Of a stretch of 64,000 nucleotides of DNA, positions 16,076 through 28,100 are shown piece after piece (position 1 is the stretch's first letter; each line of letters opens with the position of its first letter). The notes below the pieces were generated by a model that saw nothing but the letters and a program-made list of their open reading frames with translations, was not told where the DNA came from and did not search any database. The DNA is from Peristeroidobacter agariperforans. GTDB lineage: Bacteria > Pseudomonadota > Gammaproteobacteria > Steroidobacterales > Steroidobacteraceae. The stretch lies in the NCBI RefSeq assembly GCF_004138335.1, contig NZ_RYFW01000002.1, forward strand, positions 1,469,501 to 1,533,500. The letters run 5' to 3'. A program made the position numbers and the translations under genes.

Positions 16076-19000
16076 ATGGACGACAGAACCGAATCGCCCA
16101 CTCAGCGGTCGGTCTCGAAGGGAATGCGTCGATGGACAAATGCGAGTCCTGATTGGGATGCAGATGTTGATGACCGCCGAGGCCCGGATCTTTCGTACTG
16201 GACGCGAACGTTCGCAGGGGCGAGCCCCCTACAACTCCCCGTTGCTCGGCTGACCCCATCGAGCGAGTGGAGCACCCCTTCGATCGACCAAATACGACAG
16301 AGATTGCCAACGGCACTGAAGAAGCGGTTGGAAAACCTGGCCCGGGAGCAGCACGTGTCGCCGTTCGCGGTGCTGTTCGGAAGTTGGGCGCTGTTGCTCG
16401 CTCGCTGGTGCTGCCAAGAGGACGTGGTCGTCGGCGCCCGCTGGACGCGACGCTTGCAGAACGGCGAGTTGCGCGTCGAAGGTCTCGATGGTCCTGTGCC
16501 CCTGCGCCTTGCCGTCGATGAACACACGCCGGTCAACGAGTTTCTCAAGCGCGCGGATAGCGTGTTGACTCAGACAGTGGCGCATTCAGGCGTCTCGATG
16601 AGCGATGTTTGCTCTGCGATTCAGCGGAGCGACGATAAAGATACATTGCTGCGTGCGCTGATCGCACTCGACGATGATCGCACGCGGACGGTCAGGCAGC
16701 TTGCGGGGGAGGCCGCGCAGCTCGAGTCATCGCCGGTCGAGCTCGCGTTCGTGGTGGAAGAAGTCGACGGGATCTGGACGGGCGTTTTCCAATACCGCAC
16801 AGATCTCTTCGATCGCGACACGGTCAGCCGTATGGCGGACAGCTGCTACACCTTGCTTCACGGGATCGTAAAGCATACGCGCAGACCGGTGGGCCAGTTG
16901 GGATTGCTCAGCGGCGCACAGCGCGATCGGGTGATCTACGAGAACAACGCGACCGCGGCCGACTATCCGCGCGGCAAGCTGATTCACGAGTTGTTCGAGG
17001 CGCAAGTGAGGAAGACGCCGCAGGCGATTGCGGTGGCATACAAAGACGAACAGCTGACGTATGAGCAGCTCGATGCGCGAGCCAATCAGCTGGCGGGCTA
17101 CCTGCGTGAGCGGGGCGTAGGTCCGGATGAACTCGTCGGGATCTGCGTCGAGAGAAGCCTCGAGATGGCAGTGGGGCTGTTGGCGATCCTGAAGGCGGGC
17201 GGTGCGTATGTGCCGCTGGATCCGAGCTACCCCCGCGAGCGACTGGAGTACATGTTGAAAGATGCGTCGCCGAAAGTGCTGCTGACGTTGGATAGGTTGA
17301 CGAGCCGACTGCCGGAAACGACGGCGGAAGTGATTGCTGTGGATGCGGACTGGCAGAAGATTGCCGCGCGGCCGACGGCCGATGTCGAGTCGCGGAAGAT
17401 GGGTCTGCACTCCGGCAATCTTGCTTACGTCATCTATACGTCAGGTTCGACGGGCCAGCCGAAAGGCGTGCTCGTCGAGCACGGCAGTGTCATCAACCTG
17501 TGGGGAAGTCTCGAGCGCCTGTACCGTCAGTCGGCTCCTTGCAAGCACGTTGCGCTGAATGCATCGCTCAACTTCGATGCCTCGGTCCAGCAGCTGGTGC
17601 AATTGCTGTCCGGGCGGAGGCTGAGCATCGTTCCGCAGGAGTACCGGCTCGCTGCTCATGAGCTGCTGGACTTCATCGAGGCGCACCGGATCGACGCCAT
17701 CGACTGCACGCCCTCGCAGCTGAAGTTATGGGTCGATGCTGGAATGCTGGAGAGGACGTACCCACACATGGTGCTGGTGGGGGGCGAGCCGATCGATGCG
17801 GAGCTGTGGCGCAGGCTCGCGCATTGCACCGGGAAGCAGTTCTTCAACGTCTATGGTCCGACGGAGTGCACGGTCGATGTGACGGCTTGTCGCCTGGATC
17901 CGGACGGCGAACCCTCCATCGGCCGCCCGCTGAACAACACACATATATATATTCTGGATGCGTGCGGCCAGCCGGTGCCGATCGGAGTGACCGGCGAGCT
18001 CTACATTGGTGGCCGCGCAGTCGCACGCGGGTATCTGAATCGAGCGGAGCTGACGGCGGAGCGGTTCGTGCGAGATCCGTTCACTGCGGATGCTACGGCA
18101 CGGATGTATCGCACGGGAGACCTCGGACGTTGGCGGGCGGATGGGACCATCGAGCACTTGGGTCGCAACGACGATCAAGTGAAGATCCGCGGTTTCCGCA
18201 TCGAGCTCGGGGAGATAGGCTCGAGGCTGAGTGAGCACGAGCTCGTCCGGGAAGCCGCGGTAATCGCGCGGGAATTCACGCCCGGCAACCAAAGGCTCGT
18301 CGCATACATCACGGCTGCGGACAAGCGCCGGCCTGATCCGCACAGCCTTCGCACCCACCTGACCAATACACTGCCCGATTACATGATTCCGGCAGCGTTC
18401 GTAGTGTTGGAGCGCCTGCCGCTGACACAGAGCGGGAAGTTGGATCGACGCGCACTACCGTCGCCGAGCGCCGAGGATTTCGCCAAGCGTGAGTACGCAG
18501 CACCTCGCGGCCGAATGGAAGAAAGCCTTGCGAACATCTGGCGGTCGCTGCTGAACACGGACCGGATCGGACGCGACGACAACTTCTTCGAGCTCGGCGG
18601 CCATTCGCTGCTGCTCGTTCAACTGGCGGAGCGGCTGCGAAGTGAAGGGTTGTCGGCGGACGTCTTCAACATCTATCGAGAGCCTACCTTGGCTGGGTTC
18701 GCGGCCGCGGTGACCGGTACTGGTTCCTCGGCGCCGCAGATACCCCCAAACCGGATCCCGCTGGGATGCGATTCGATCTCCCCAGAGATGTTGCCGCTGA
18801 TCGAGCTCGACGCCGATCACATCGCGCGCATCGTATCCGTGGTGCCGGGCGGAGCATCCAACATTCAGGACATCTATCCGCTCGCGCCGCTGCAGGAAGG
18901 GATGCTGTTTCACCACCAACTGCGGGCGGGCGGCTCTGATCCGTATGTACTTCCGACCTTGTTGTCCGTCGCGTCCCTGGAGCGCCTCAACGATGTGATA

Positions 19001-22000
19001 CGGGCATTCCAAGGAGTGATTGACCGGCATGACGTGCTGCGGACGGCGATCCTGTGGGAGGACCTGCCGACTCCGGTCCAGGTCGTCTATCGCAGCGCGC
19101 CACTACCGGTCGAGCGCATTGCCTTCGACGATTCTCGTGACGTGCGCGAGCAACTCGACGAATGGCTGACCGTCGAGCGCCAGAGCATGGATATCAGACA
19201 GGCGCCGCTGGTGCGCATGAAGATTGCGGCGGATCCATGGAGCGAACAGTGGTACGTAATCATTCAGGTGCATCACATCGGCAGTGATGAGCAGTCGATG
19301 GCGACTCTGCTGCGAGAAGCGATGACGTGCTTGCAGGGACGGTCTGCGTCACTGGCCGAGCCACTGCCTTACCGGAACCATGTGGTGCGGACGCGGGCGC
19401 TTGCGCAGTCAGGGGAACCCGAGACGTTCTTTCGCGGCAAGCTCGGCGATGTCGACGAGACCACGGCGCCGTTCGGACTGCTGGACACACAAGGTGACGG
19501 CAGCAGTGTCGATGAATTTCAGGCGACCGTTGACTTGTCGTTGGGAGCGCGTGTTCGCGTAGAGGCGCGGCGCCTCGGCATGAGCCCGGCGCCATTGTTC
19601 CATGCTGCGTGGGCCCTCGTGGTCGCGCAGACGAGCAGCCGGGACGATGTGGTCTTCGGCACGGTGCTGCTGGGTCGGATGCAGGCCTTGGCGTCCACCG
19701 ATAGGGCGCTGGGAATGTTCATCAATACGTTGCCCATGCGCGTCGCATTGAAAGATCTTTCGGTACGGCAGCTGGTGGAGGTGACTCAGCGTGAGCTGGT
19801 CGAACTGCTGCCGCACGAGCAGGTTTCGCTGTCGGTCGCGCAGCGGTGCAGCGCCGTGAGTGGCAGTGCGCCGCTCTTCACTGCGTTGCTGAACTATCTG
19901 CACAACACCCTCAGCTTCGACGCCGACGATGGCCGCATGGGGGAGGGGGTCCGGCTGCTGGAGCGGCGGCAGTGGACCAATTTTCCTATTCTGGTGTCGG
20001 TGGAGGACAAGTTAGATCGCTTTCTCGTGATCGCCCAGACCGATCGCGAGGTCGATCCGCGTCGAATTGCCACATATCTGCTTACCGCGATGGAGTCGTT
20101 GGTTTGCGCTCTCGAGTCCGCTCCAGATATGCAGGCGCTGCAGCTACCTCTGCTTCCCGAAGCGGAGCGCGAACAGGTGATCCGATCGTTCAACGCCACC
20201 GTGATGGAGTCCGGGTCGGCGAAGCTGATTCACGAGTTGTTCGAGGAGCAGGTTGCGCGGACGCCGGATGCGACAGCAGTGGAGCATGAGGGCGACGCGC
20301 TGACGTATCAGGCGTTGAATCAGCAGGCGAATCAGCTGGCGCGATATCTGATGAGTCGCGGCGTCGGGCCGGATCGTCCGGTGGCCGTGTGCTTCGAGCG
20401 AGGGCTCGACATGCTGGTCGGGCTGCTCGGCACGCTGAAAGCAGGCGGCGCCTATCTGCCGCTGGATCCAAACTATCCGGCGGAACGACTGCAGCAGATG
20501 GTGGCGGATGCGGCGCCGCCGGTGGTGCTCACGCAGGAGGTGCTGAGATCCAAACTGCCGAGCAGCGCCGCCGAGCTGATCGTGCTCGATACGGTTCGAG
20601 CGCAGCTCGCGGGGCAGTCGGACACGAATCTCACCTCGGCGCAGACCGGCCTGCGCCCCGATCATCTGCTGTATGTGATCTATACCTCCGGCTCGACGGG
20701 GCGCCCGAAAGGCACGGCGATGCCGCATCGAGCGATGGCGAATCTGCTGGCGTGGCACCGGCGGGAGTTGCCCGCCGCCGGCAAGCGGGTGTTGCAGTTC
20801 GCGGCGTTCAGCTTCGATGTCGCGTTCCAGGAAATGTTCTCGACGTTGTGTGATGGCGGCACGCTGGTGCTGCTGGATGAGTGGATCCGCCGCGATGCCC
20901 ACGCGCTGAGCGATTTCATCAATGACCAGCGCATCGATCGGCTGTTTGCGCCGCCGCTGATGTTACAGAGCGTGGCCGAGTCCTGTCAGGCGATCGGTCA
21001 GGTGCCGGGACACCTCAAAGATGTGATCACGGCCGGTGAGCAACTGCGGGTGAGCGCGGAGATCCGGGGCTTCTTCGGCAAGCTGCCCGGGTGCCGGCTG
21101 CACAATCATTACGGCCCGACCGAGACGCACGTGGTCACGGCACTCACGTTGAGTGGCGATCCCCAGCAGTGGCCGACGCTGCCGTCGATCGGCAAGCCGA
21201 TCGCAAATACGCAGATCTATGTGCTCGATGCGCGACGCCAGCCGGTGCCGATCGGTGTTGCGGGCGAGCTGTACATCGGCGGTGCGAACGTGGCGCGCGG
21301 CTATCTGTATCGGGACGAGCTGACATCGACTCGGTTCGTGCGCGATCCGTTCAGCGATCGGCCGCAGGCGCGGCTGTACAAGACAGGCGATCTGGCCCGT
21401 TGGCGAGCGGACGGAACGATCGAGTACCTGGGGCGCAATGACGATCAGGTGAAGGTGCGAGGGTTCCGGATCGAGTTGGGCGAGATCGAGGCGCAGCTTG
21501 CGCGGCACGAGGCGGTCAAGGAAGCCGCGGTGATCACCCACGAAGAGACGCCAGGACTGAGGCGGCTGGTCGCGTATGTCGTTGCGCGCGACAGTGCTGC
21601 GGGCCCGAGTGTGGAAGAGCTGCGCGGGCATCTGAAAAGTCTCTTGCCCGATCACATGGTGCCGAGTGCGTTCGTGTTGCTGGAGCAACTGCCGCTCACG
21701 CCGAGCGGGAAGCTGGACCGCCGCTCGTTGCCGGCGCCGGCCGCCGATGCATATGTGCGGCAGGAATATGAAGCGCCCCAGGGTGAGGTTGAGGCGAGCC
21801 TTGCAAAGATCTGGCAGGAGGTGCTCAAGGTCGAGCGCGTCGGACGCAACGACAACTTCTTCGAGCTGGGCGGCCATTCGCTGCTGGCGATGCAAGTCAT
21901 GGTCCGAATCCGCTCGTTGCTTACGCTCGAGATTGCGATTCGCGAACTGTTCGATAACCCCGTGCTCAACAGCCTTGCAGCGCGAGTGGCGACGCAGCGC

Positions 22001-22132
22001 GAAGAGCTGATGCTGCAGCGGCTGGATGCGGGTGGTGCGGACGTCGATGCGCTGCTAGCGCAAGTTGCATCGATGTCGGAGCACGAAATTGACGACTTGA
22101 TGGGACAACTGCGCGCCGGAGGACGGCTATGA
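16076..22132 (+). CDS. NRPS subunit A: (partial C)-A(Gln)-PCP-C-A(Pro)-PCP
   Basis: This 2018-residue loading subunit starts at an ATG with GAGGA 7 bases upstream. Residues 40-285 are only the C-terminal half of a condensation domain; the half with HHxxxDG is absent. Adenylation domain 1 (about 300-800: YVIYTSGSTGQPKG at 451, FDASVQQ at 500, NVYGPTE near 591) gives pocket residues D-A-Q-D-L-G-V-V-D, which match the published glutamine code. A carrier protein follows with its phosphopantetheine Ser at 844. A condensation domain (about 925-1350) has HHIGSDE at 1066 in place of HHxxxDG. Adenylation domain 2 (about 1380-1880) reads D-V-Q-F-I-A-H-V-V, the proline pattern. A second carrier has Ser at 1935, then a helical tail that probably docks to subunit B. 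The stop overlaps the next ATG. Codes were read by hand alignment to GrsA PheA. Confidence 0.93.
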   Translation: MDDRTESPTQRSVSKGMRRWTNASPDWDADVDDRRGPDLSYWTRTFAGASPLQLPVARLTPSSEWSTPSIDQIRQRLPTALKKRLENLAREQHVSPFAVLFGSWALLLARWCCQEDVVVGARWTRRLQNGELRVEGLDGPVPLRLAVDEHTPVNEFLKRADSVLTQTVAHSGVSMSDVCSAIQRSDDKDTLLRALIALDDDRTRTVRQLAGEAAQLESSPVELAFVVEEVDGIWTGVFQYRTDLFDRDTVSRMADSCYTLLHGIVKHTRRPVGQLGLLSGAQRDRVIYENNATAADYPRGKLIHELFEAQVRKTPQAIAVAYKDEQLTYEQLDARANQLAGYLRERGVGPDELVGICVERSLEMAVGLLAILKAGGAYVPLDPSYPRERLEYMLKDASPKVLLTLDRLTSRLPETTAEVIAVDADWQKIAARPTADVESRKMGLHSGNLAYVIYTSGSTGQPKGVLVEHGSVINLWGSLERLYRQSAPCKHVALNASLNFDASVQQLVQLLSGRRLSIVPQEYRLAAHELLDFIEAHRIDAIDCTPSQLKLWVDAGMLERTYPHMVLVGGEPIDAELWRRLAHCTGKQFFNVYGPTECTVDVTACRLDPDGEPSIGRPLNNTHIYILDACGQPVPIGVTGELYIGGRAVARGYLNRAELTAERFVRDPFTADATARMYRTGDLGRWRADGTIEHLGRNDDQVKIRGFRIELGEIGSRLSEHELVREAAVIAREFTPGNQRLVAYITAADKRRPDPHSLRTHLTNTLPDYMIPAAFVVLERLPLTQSGKLDRRALPSPSAEDFAKREYAAPRGRMEESLANIWRSLLNTDRIGRDDNFFELGGHSLLLVQLAERLRSEGLSADVFNIYREPTLAGFAAAVTGTGSSAPQIPPNRIPLGCDSISPEMLPLIELDADHIARIVSVVPGGASNIQDIYPLAPLQEGMLFHHQLRAGGSDPYVLPTLLSVASLERLNDVIRAFQGVIDRHDVLRTAILWEDLPTPVQVVYRSAPLPVERIAFDDSRDVREQLDEWLTVERQSMDIRQAPLVRMKIAADPWSEQWYVIIQVHHIGSDEQSMATLLREAMTCLQGRSASLAEPLPYRNHVVRTRALAQSGEPETFFRGKLGDVDETTAPFGLLDTQGDGSSVDEFQATVDLSLGARVRVEARRLGMSPAPLFHAAWALVVAQTSSRDDVVFGTVLLGRMQALASTDRALGMFINTLPMRVALKDLSVRQLVEVTQRELVELLPHEQVSLSVAQRCSAVSGSAPLFTALLNYLHNTLSFDADDGRMGEGVRLLERRQWTNFPILVSVEDKLDRFLVIAQTDREVDPRRIATYLLTAMESLVCALESAPDMQALQLPLLPEAEREQVIRSFNATVMESGSAKLIHELFEEQVARTPDATAVEHEGDALTYQALNQQANQLARYLMSRGVGPDRPVAVCFERGLDMLVGLLGTLKAGGAYLPLDPNYPAERLQQMVADAAPPVVLTQEVLRSKLPSSAAELIVLDTVRAQLAGQSDTNLTSAQTGLRPDHLLYVIYTSGSTGRPKGTAMPHRAMANLLAWHRRELPAAGKRVLQFAAFSFDVAFQEMFSTLCDGGTLVLLDEWIRRDAHALSDFINDQRIDRLFAPPLMLQSVAESCQAIGQVPGHLKDVITAGEQLRVSAEIRGFFGKLPGCRLHNHYGPTETHVVTALTLSGDPQQWPTLPSIGKPIANTQIYVLDARRQPVPIGVAGELYIGGANVARGYLYRDELTSTRFVRDPFSDRPQARLYKTGDLARWRADGTIEYLGRNDDQVKVRGFRIELGEIEAQLARHEAVKEAAVITHEETPGLRRLVAYVVARDSAAGPSVEELRGHLKSLLPDHMVPSAFVLLEQLPLTPSGKLDRRSLPAPAADAYVRQEYEAPQGEVEASLAKIWQEVLKVERVGRNDNFFELGGHSLLAMQVMVRIRSLLTLEIAIRELFDNPVLNSLAARVATQREELMLQRLDAGGADVDALLAQVASMSEHEIDDLMGQLRAGGRL
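20222..21863. repeat. 1642-base direct repeat, copy 1 (adenylation domain of subunit A)
   Basis: This block appears identical to 23659-25300 (offset 3437). It covers nearly the whole second adenylation domain and the start of its carrier protein. Similarity begins at 20153 with a few mismatches, and ends abruptly at FFE/FFG in the carrier motif. Confidence 0.9.
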
Positions 22133-25100
22133 CTCAGACATCGAAGATCAGCAAGGAACGGCTCGGGAATCTGACCGCGGATCGTGCCGAGCTGGTCAAA
22201 CTTCTTCTCGAAGCAAAAGTTCGCAGAATGGAGGAGATTCGCCCCTACCCGCGCGATGAGAGTTTCGGTCGGCCTCGAATGCCCACTTCCTGGGCCCAGC
22301 AGCGTCTGTGGTTCATCGATGAGCTGGAGGGCGGTTCCACCGCCTACAACATGGCCTTCCCGCTGCGGCTCAAGGGCGCGTTGGACGAAGGGGCTCTGCA
22401 GAAAGCGCTCGATGAGATCGTGCAACGGCATGAGATGTTGCGGACGGTGTTTGTGGCAGGCCCGAACGGCCCGACGCAGGAGATCAGTCCGGAAGGCCGA
22501 TTCTCCCTGGTGAAGATCGACCTCGCGGGCGCTGCAAAGTCATCCGAGTCTGCGGAGGCCGCGGTGCTCGCCGAGCGTCAGCGTGAGCTTCATCAGCCGT
22601 TCAGTCTGTCATCGGGTCCGTTGATTCGCGGTCGCTTGCTGCGCCTCGGCGCGCAGCAGCACGTGCTGCTCATCACGATTCATCACATCGCGGCGGACGG
22701 CTGGTCACTGGGTGTCCTGGTGGAAGAGTTGAAGCAGCTCTATCACGCATTTCACACCGGGCGTGCGCACGAACTGCCGGTCTTATCGGTTCAGTACGGC
22801 GACTATGCGTCGTGGCAACGGGAATGGCTGCGGCCTGCGGTGCTGGAAGATCAGCTCTCGTACTGGACTCAACATTTGATGGGAGCGCCACCGCAGATCG
22901 AACTGCCAACGGACCGACCGCGGCCGGCCGTACAGAGTTACCGCGGAGGGAACGTTCCAATCGCTCTCGACGCCGCGCTGACGAAGAAGCTCCGAGCGTT
23001 CGCGAAACGTCACGACATGAGTTTGTTCATGGTCCTGTATGCCGGTTGGGCAGTGTTGCTCGCACGGCTCGGCGGCCTGGATGATGTCGTGATCGGCACG
23101 CCCGTCGCGAACCGTCGCCGGGCGGAGCTCGAGCCGCTGATCGGATTCTTCGTCAATACGCTGGTGCTGCGCCTGGGGCTCGACGCCGAGCTCACTATCG
23201 CCGAGCTGCTGCAGCGGATACGAAGGACGACGTTGCAGGCCTACGAGCACCAAGACGTACCCTTCGAGCAGGTCGTCGAGGCATTGCAGCCGGAGCGCAG
23301 CCTGAGTCGCAATCCGCTGTTTCAGGTGATGTTTGCGCTACAGAACGCGCCGATGAGCGAGCTGGCGCTGTCGGACTTGCAGATGACTCTGGAGGACGTG
23401 ATCGACGAGTCGGCAATGTTCGACCTGCTCGTTTCCCTGTACGAGAGTGGTGACGTTATCAGCGGCACCCTCAACTACGCGGAGGACCTGTTCGATCGTT
23501 CGACCATTCAACGATGGGTCGCTTGTTTCGCGACGTTGCTTCGAGGCCTCGTCGACGGTGTCGTCGACAGGGTCGCTGATCTGCCGCTACTTCCCGAAGC
23601 GGAGCGCGAACAGGTGATCCGATCGTTCAACGCAACCGCGATGGAGTCCGGGTCACCGAAGCTGATTCACGAGTTGTTCGAGGAGCAGGTTGCGCGGACG
23701 CCGGATGCGACAGCAGTGGAGCATGAGGGCGACGCGCTGACGTATCAGGCGTTGAATCAGCAGGCGAATCAGCTGGCGCGATATCTGATGAGTCGCGGCG
23801 TCGGGCCGGATCGTCCGGTGGCCGTGTGCTTCGAGCGAGGGCTCGACATGCTGGTCGGGCTGCTCGGCACGCTGAAAGCAGGCGGCGCCTATCTGCCGCT
23901 GGATCCAAACTATCCGGCGGAACGACTGCAGCAGATGGTGGCGGATGCGGCGCCGCCGGTGGTGCTCACGCAGGAGGTGCTGAGATCCAAACTGCCGAGC
24001 AGCGCCGCCGAGCTGATCGTGCTCGATACGGTTCGAGCGCAGCTCGCGGGGCAGTCGGACACGAATCTCACCTCGGCGCAGACCGGCCTGCGCCCCGATC
24101 ATCTGCTGTATGTGATCTATACCTCCGGCTCGACGGGGCGCCCGAAAGGCACGGCGATGCCGCATCGAGCGATGGCGAATCTGCTGGCGTGGCACCGGCG
24201 GGAGTTGCCCGCCGCCGGCAAGCGGGTGTTGCAGTTCGCGGCGTTCAGCTTCGATGTCGCGTTCCAGGAAATGTTCTCGACGTTGTGTGATGGCGGCACG
24301 CTGGTGCTGCTGGATGAGTGGATCCGCCGCGATGCCCACGCGCTGAGCGATTTCATCAATGACCAGCGCATCGATCGGCTGTTTGCGCCGCCGCTGATGT
24401 TACAGAGCGTGGCCGAGTCCTGTCAGGCGATCGGTCAGGTGCCGGGACACCTCAAAGATGTGATCACGGCCGGTGAGCAACTGCGGGTGAGCGCGGAGAT
24501 CCGGGGCTTCTTCGGCAAGCTGCCCGGGTGCCGGCTGCACAATCATTACGGCCCGACCGAGACGCACGTGGTCACGGCACTCACGTTGAGTGGCGATCCC
24601 CAGCAGTGGCCGACGCTGCCGTCGATCGGCAAGCCGATCGCAAATACGCAGATCTATGTGCTCGATGCGCGACGCCAGCCGGTGCCGATCGGTGTTGCGG
24701 GCGAGCTGTACATCGGCGGTGCGAACGTGGCGCGCGGCTATCTGTATCGGGACGAGCTGACATCGACTCGGTTCGTGCGCGATCCGTTCAGCGATCGGCC
24801 GCAGGCGCGGCTGTACAAGACAGGCGATCTGGCCCGTTGGCGAGCGGACGGAACGATCGAGTACCTGGGGCGCAATGACGATCAGGTGAAGGTGCGAGGG
24901 TTCCGGATCGAGTTGGGCGAGATCGAGGCGCAGCTTGCGCGGCACGAGGCGGTCAAGGAAGCCGCGGTGATCACCCACGAAGAGACGCCAGGACTGAGGC
25001 GGCTGGTCGCGTATGTCGTTGCGCGCGACAGTGCTGCGGGCCCGAGTGTGGAAGAGCTGCGCGGGCATCTGAAAAGTCTCTTGCCCGATCACATGGTGCC

Positions 25101-28100
25101 GAGTGCGTTCGTGTTGCTGGAGCAACTGCCGCTCACGCCGAGCGGGAAGCTGGACCGCCGCTCGTTGCCGGCGCCGGCCGCCGATGCATATGTGCGGCAG
25201 GAATATGAAGCGCCCCAGGGTGAGGTTGAGGCGAGCCTTGCAAAGATCTGGCAGGAGGTGCTCAAGGTCGAGCGCGTCGGACGCAACGACAACTTCTTCG
25301 GGTTGGGCGGGCATTCGCTGCTGATCGTGCAGATGATGGAGCGCCTGCGTCAGGCAGGGCTGGCTACCAGTGTGCGCAGCGTCTATCAGAGCACGACGCT
25401 GGCCGATCTGGCGCGAGCAATCGTCGGCGAGGCGGTGCAGGAATTCACCGTTCCGCCGAATCCGATTCCGCCTGACTGCGAGCACATCACGCCGCAGATG
25501 CTGCCACTCGTGCAACTCGAAGCCGAGCACATCGAGCGCCTCGTGCAGGCCGTACCTGGTGGCGCGAGAAATGTGGAAGACATCTATCCGTTGGCCCCGC
25601 TGCAGGAGGGCATCCTTTTCCACCACCTCCTCGCGGACGAGCACATCGATACCTACGTTGTCGCGATGCTGCTGCAGCTGTCATCACGTCGGGCACTCGA
25701 TGGCTTCGTCAACGCGCTGCAGAAGGTCGTCGAGCGTCACGGAATTCTACGCTCGTCGATCCACTGGGAGCACGTGCCCAAGCCGGTGCAGGTCGTGCAT
25801 CGACGCGCGGCGGTGCCGGTGCAGGAGATCAGTCTCGATCGAAACATCGATGCCATTCAACAGTTGCAGGCCCGCATGGAATCCGAGCCAGACTGGCTCG
25901 ATCTGCGTCAAGCGCCGTTGCTACGGCTGCAGGTCGCGGCGGACCCGCGCGGCGAGAGCTGGTATGTCATTCTCCGGCTGCACCATATCGTGATCGATCA
26001 CGAGTCGTTGCACGCAGTCATCAATGAAACGATCGCACTGCTGCGGGAGCCTGCCGTCGAGCTTGCTGTGCCGACTTCCTATCGCAATCACGTTGCGCAG
26101 GCGCTGGCTCATGCCCCCAAGGATGATGTCGAAACCTTCTTCAGGGCCAAGCTCGGTGACGTCGTCGAAACAACGGCGCCCTACGGGGTAGTCGACGTGC
26201 ACGGCGATGGCAGCCGGATCGTCGAAGCGCAGCAGGTGCTGGAGCCGACGCTGTCGATGCGACTTCGTCTGCAGGCGCGTCGACTCGGCATGAGCGTCGC
26301 GACTCTGTTTCACTCGGGGTGGGCGCTGGTGCTCGCAAAGACCACGACGCGGGACGATCTGGTGTTCGGTACCGTGCTGCTCGGGCGGCTGCAAAGCGAT
26401 GCTGGCGCCCAGCAGGCCCTCGGCATGTTCATCAACACGCTGCCGCTGCGGTTGCGACTTGCGGGCGCAACAGCAATGGGGCTGGTCGAGCAGACCCAGC
26501 GAGAGCTTCGCGAGCTCGTGAACCATGAGCAGGCATCTCTCGCCATTGCGCAACGTTGCAGCGGTACGCAAGGCAACTCACCGCTGTTTACTACACTGTT
26601 GAACTATCGCTGGAGCTCTGTCGATGTCGAGGACGAGTTCGCAGCCGGTGACGTGGGGCTGCTTGGCCTGAATAGTCGCACGAGCTATCCAATATCGCTC
26701 CACGTGCTGGACAAGGGCGAACAGTTCAACCTCGGCATCGAAACCGACAGGGCCATCGACCCGCAACGTTTGATGACGTACTTCTGCACGGCGCTCGAGT
26801 CTCTCGTGGATGCGCTGGAGCGCGCGCCGCAGACGCAAATTACCGCGCTCGACATCGTTCGCGAAGCGGAGCGGGAGCAGGTGCTGAAGTCGTTCAATGC
26901 GACGGCCATCGAGTTCCCGCCGACGAAGCTGATCCACCGGTTGTTCGAAGAGCAGGTTGCGCGGACTGCGCAGGCCACGGCGGTGGAACACGAAGGCCGC
27001 TCGTTGAGCTACAGCGAGTTGAATCAACGGGCGAACCAGTTGGCGCAATTCCTGCGCGCCCGGGGCGTCGGGCCGGACCGGCCGGTCGCAGTCTGCTTCG
27101 AGCGAGGACTCGACATGGTGGTCGCGCTGCTCGGCGCCTTGAAGGCGGGCGGTGCCTATTTGCCGCTCGATCCGAATTATCCGGCGGAACGATTGCAGCA
27201 GATGGTGGAAGATGCGACGCCTCCGGTAGTGCTCACCCAGCAGGCGCTGGCGTCGAAGCTGCCGGCAAGCGCGGCCGAGGTGATCGTGCTGGACGCGCAG
27301 CGCGATGAGATAGATCGCGAGCGGGCGACGGACCTCGCGCCGGCGAGTATTGGATTGCGCCCGGATCATCTGCTGTACGTGATCTACACGTCCGGATCGA
27401 CCGGACGGCCGAAGGGAACGGCGATGCCCCATCGCTCGATGGCGAATCTGATCGAGTGGCATCGGCAGGAATTTCCGGAGAGCGCTGGCACGCGGGTGCT
27501 CCAGTTCGCGGCATTCAGCTTCGACGTCGCATTCCAGGAAATCTTCTCGACGTTGTGCACCGGTGGCACGCTGGTATTGATCGATGAGTGGATCCGGCGC
27601 GATGCGCGAGCGCTGGGTGAGTACCTCAACGCTCAGCGGATCGAACGATTGTTCGTGCCGCCGCTGATGTTACAGAGCGTAGCGGAGTCGTATCTCTCAG
27701 CCGGCGAGACGCCGAAGTACCTGCGGGATGTGATCACGGCAGGCGAGCAATTGCGAATCAGCCCGGAGATCGCCCGTCTGTTTCAGCAGCTCGACGGCTG
27801 CCGGTTGCACAACCACTATGGGCCGACGGAGACGCACGTCGTCACGACGCTGACGCTCAGTGGCGACCCGAAGGACTGGCCAACGCTGCCCGCGATCGGC
27901 AAGCCGATCGCGAATACCAAGCTCTATGTGCTCGATGGGCAACGCCAGCCCGTGCCGCTCGACGTGGCCGGAGAGCTGTATATCGGCGGTGCAAACGTGG
28001 CGCGAGGCTATCTGCACCGGCACGAGTTGACGGCAGAACGATTCATTCGAGACCCGTTCAGCGACGACCCGCAGGCACGGCTGTACAAGACCGGCGACGT

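Noticed and set aside
16193-16935. Reading the start of NRPS subunit A as a full starter condensation domain
   Set aside because: The N-terminal half with HHxxxDG is absent, so acylation of the first residue cannot be claimed.
24400-25644. Minus-strand open frame of 414 codons in the NRPS (and similar ones at 20963-21895 and 29155-30270)
   Set aside because: They recur in every adenylation or condensation repeat as mirror images of the coding frame and contain no motifs of their own.
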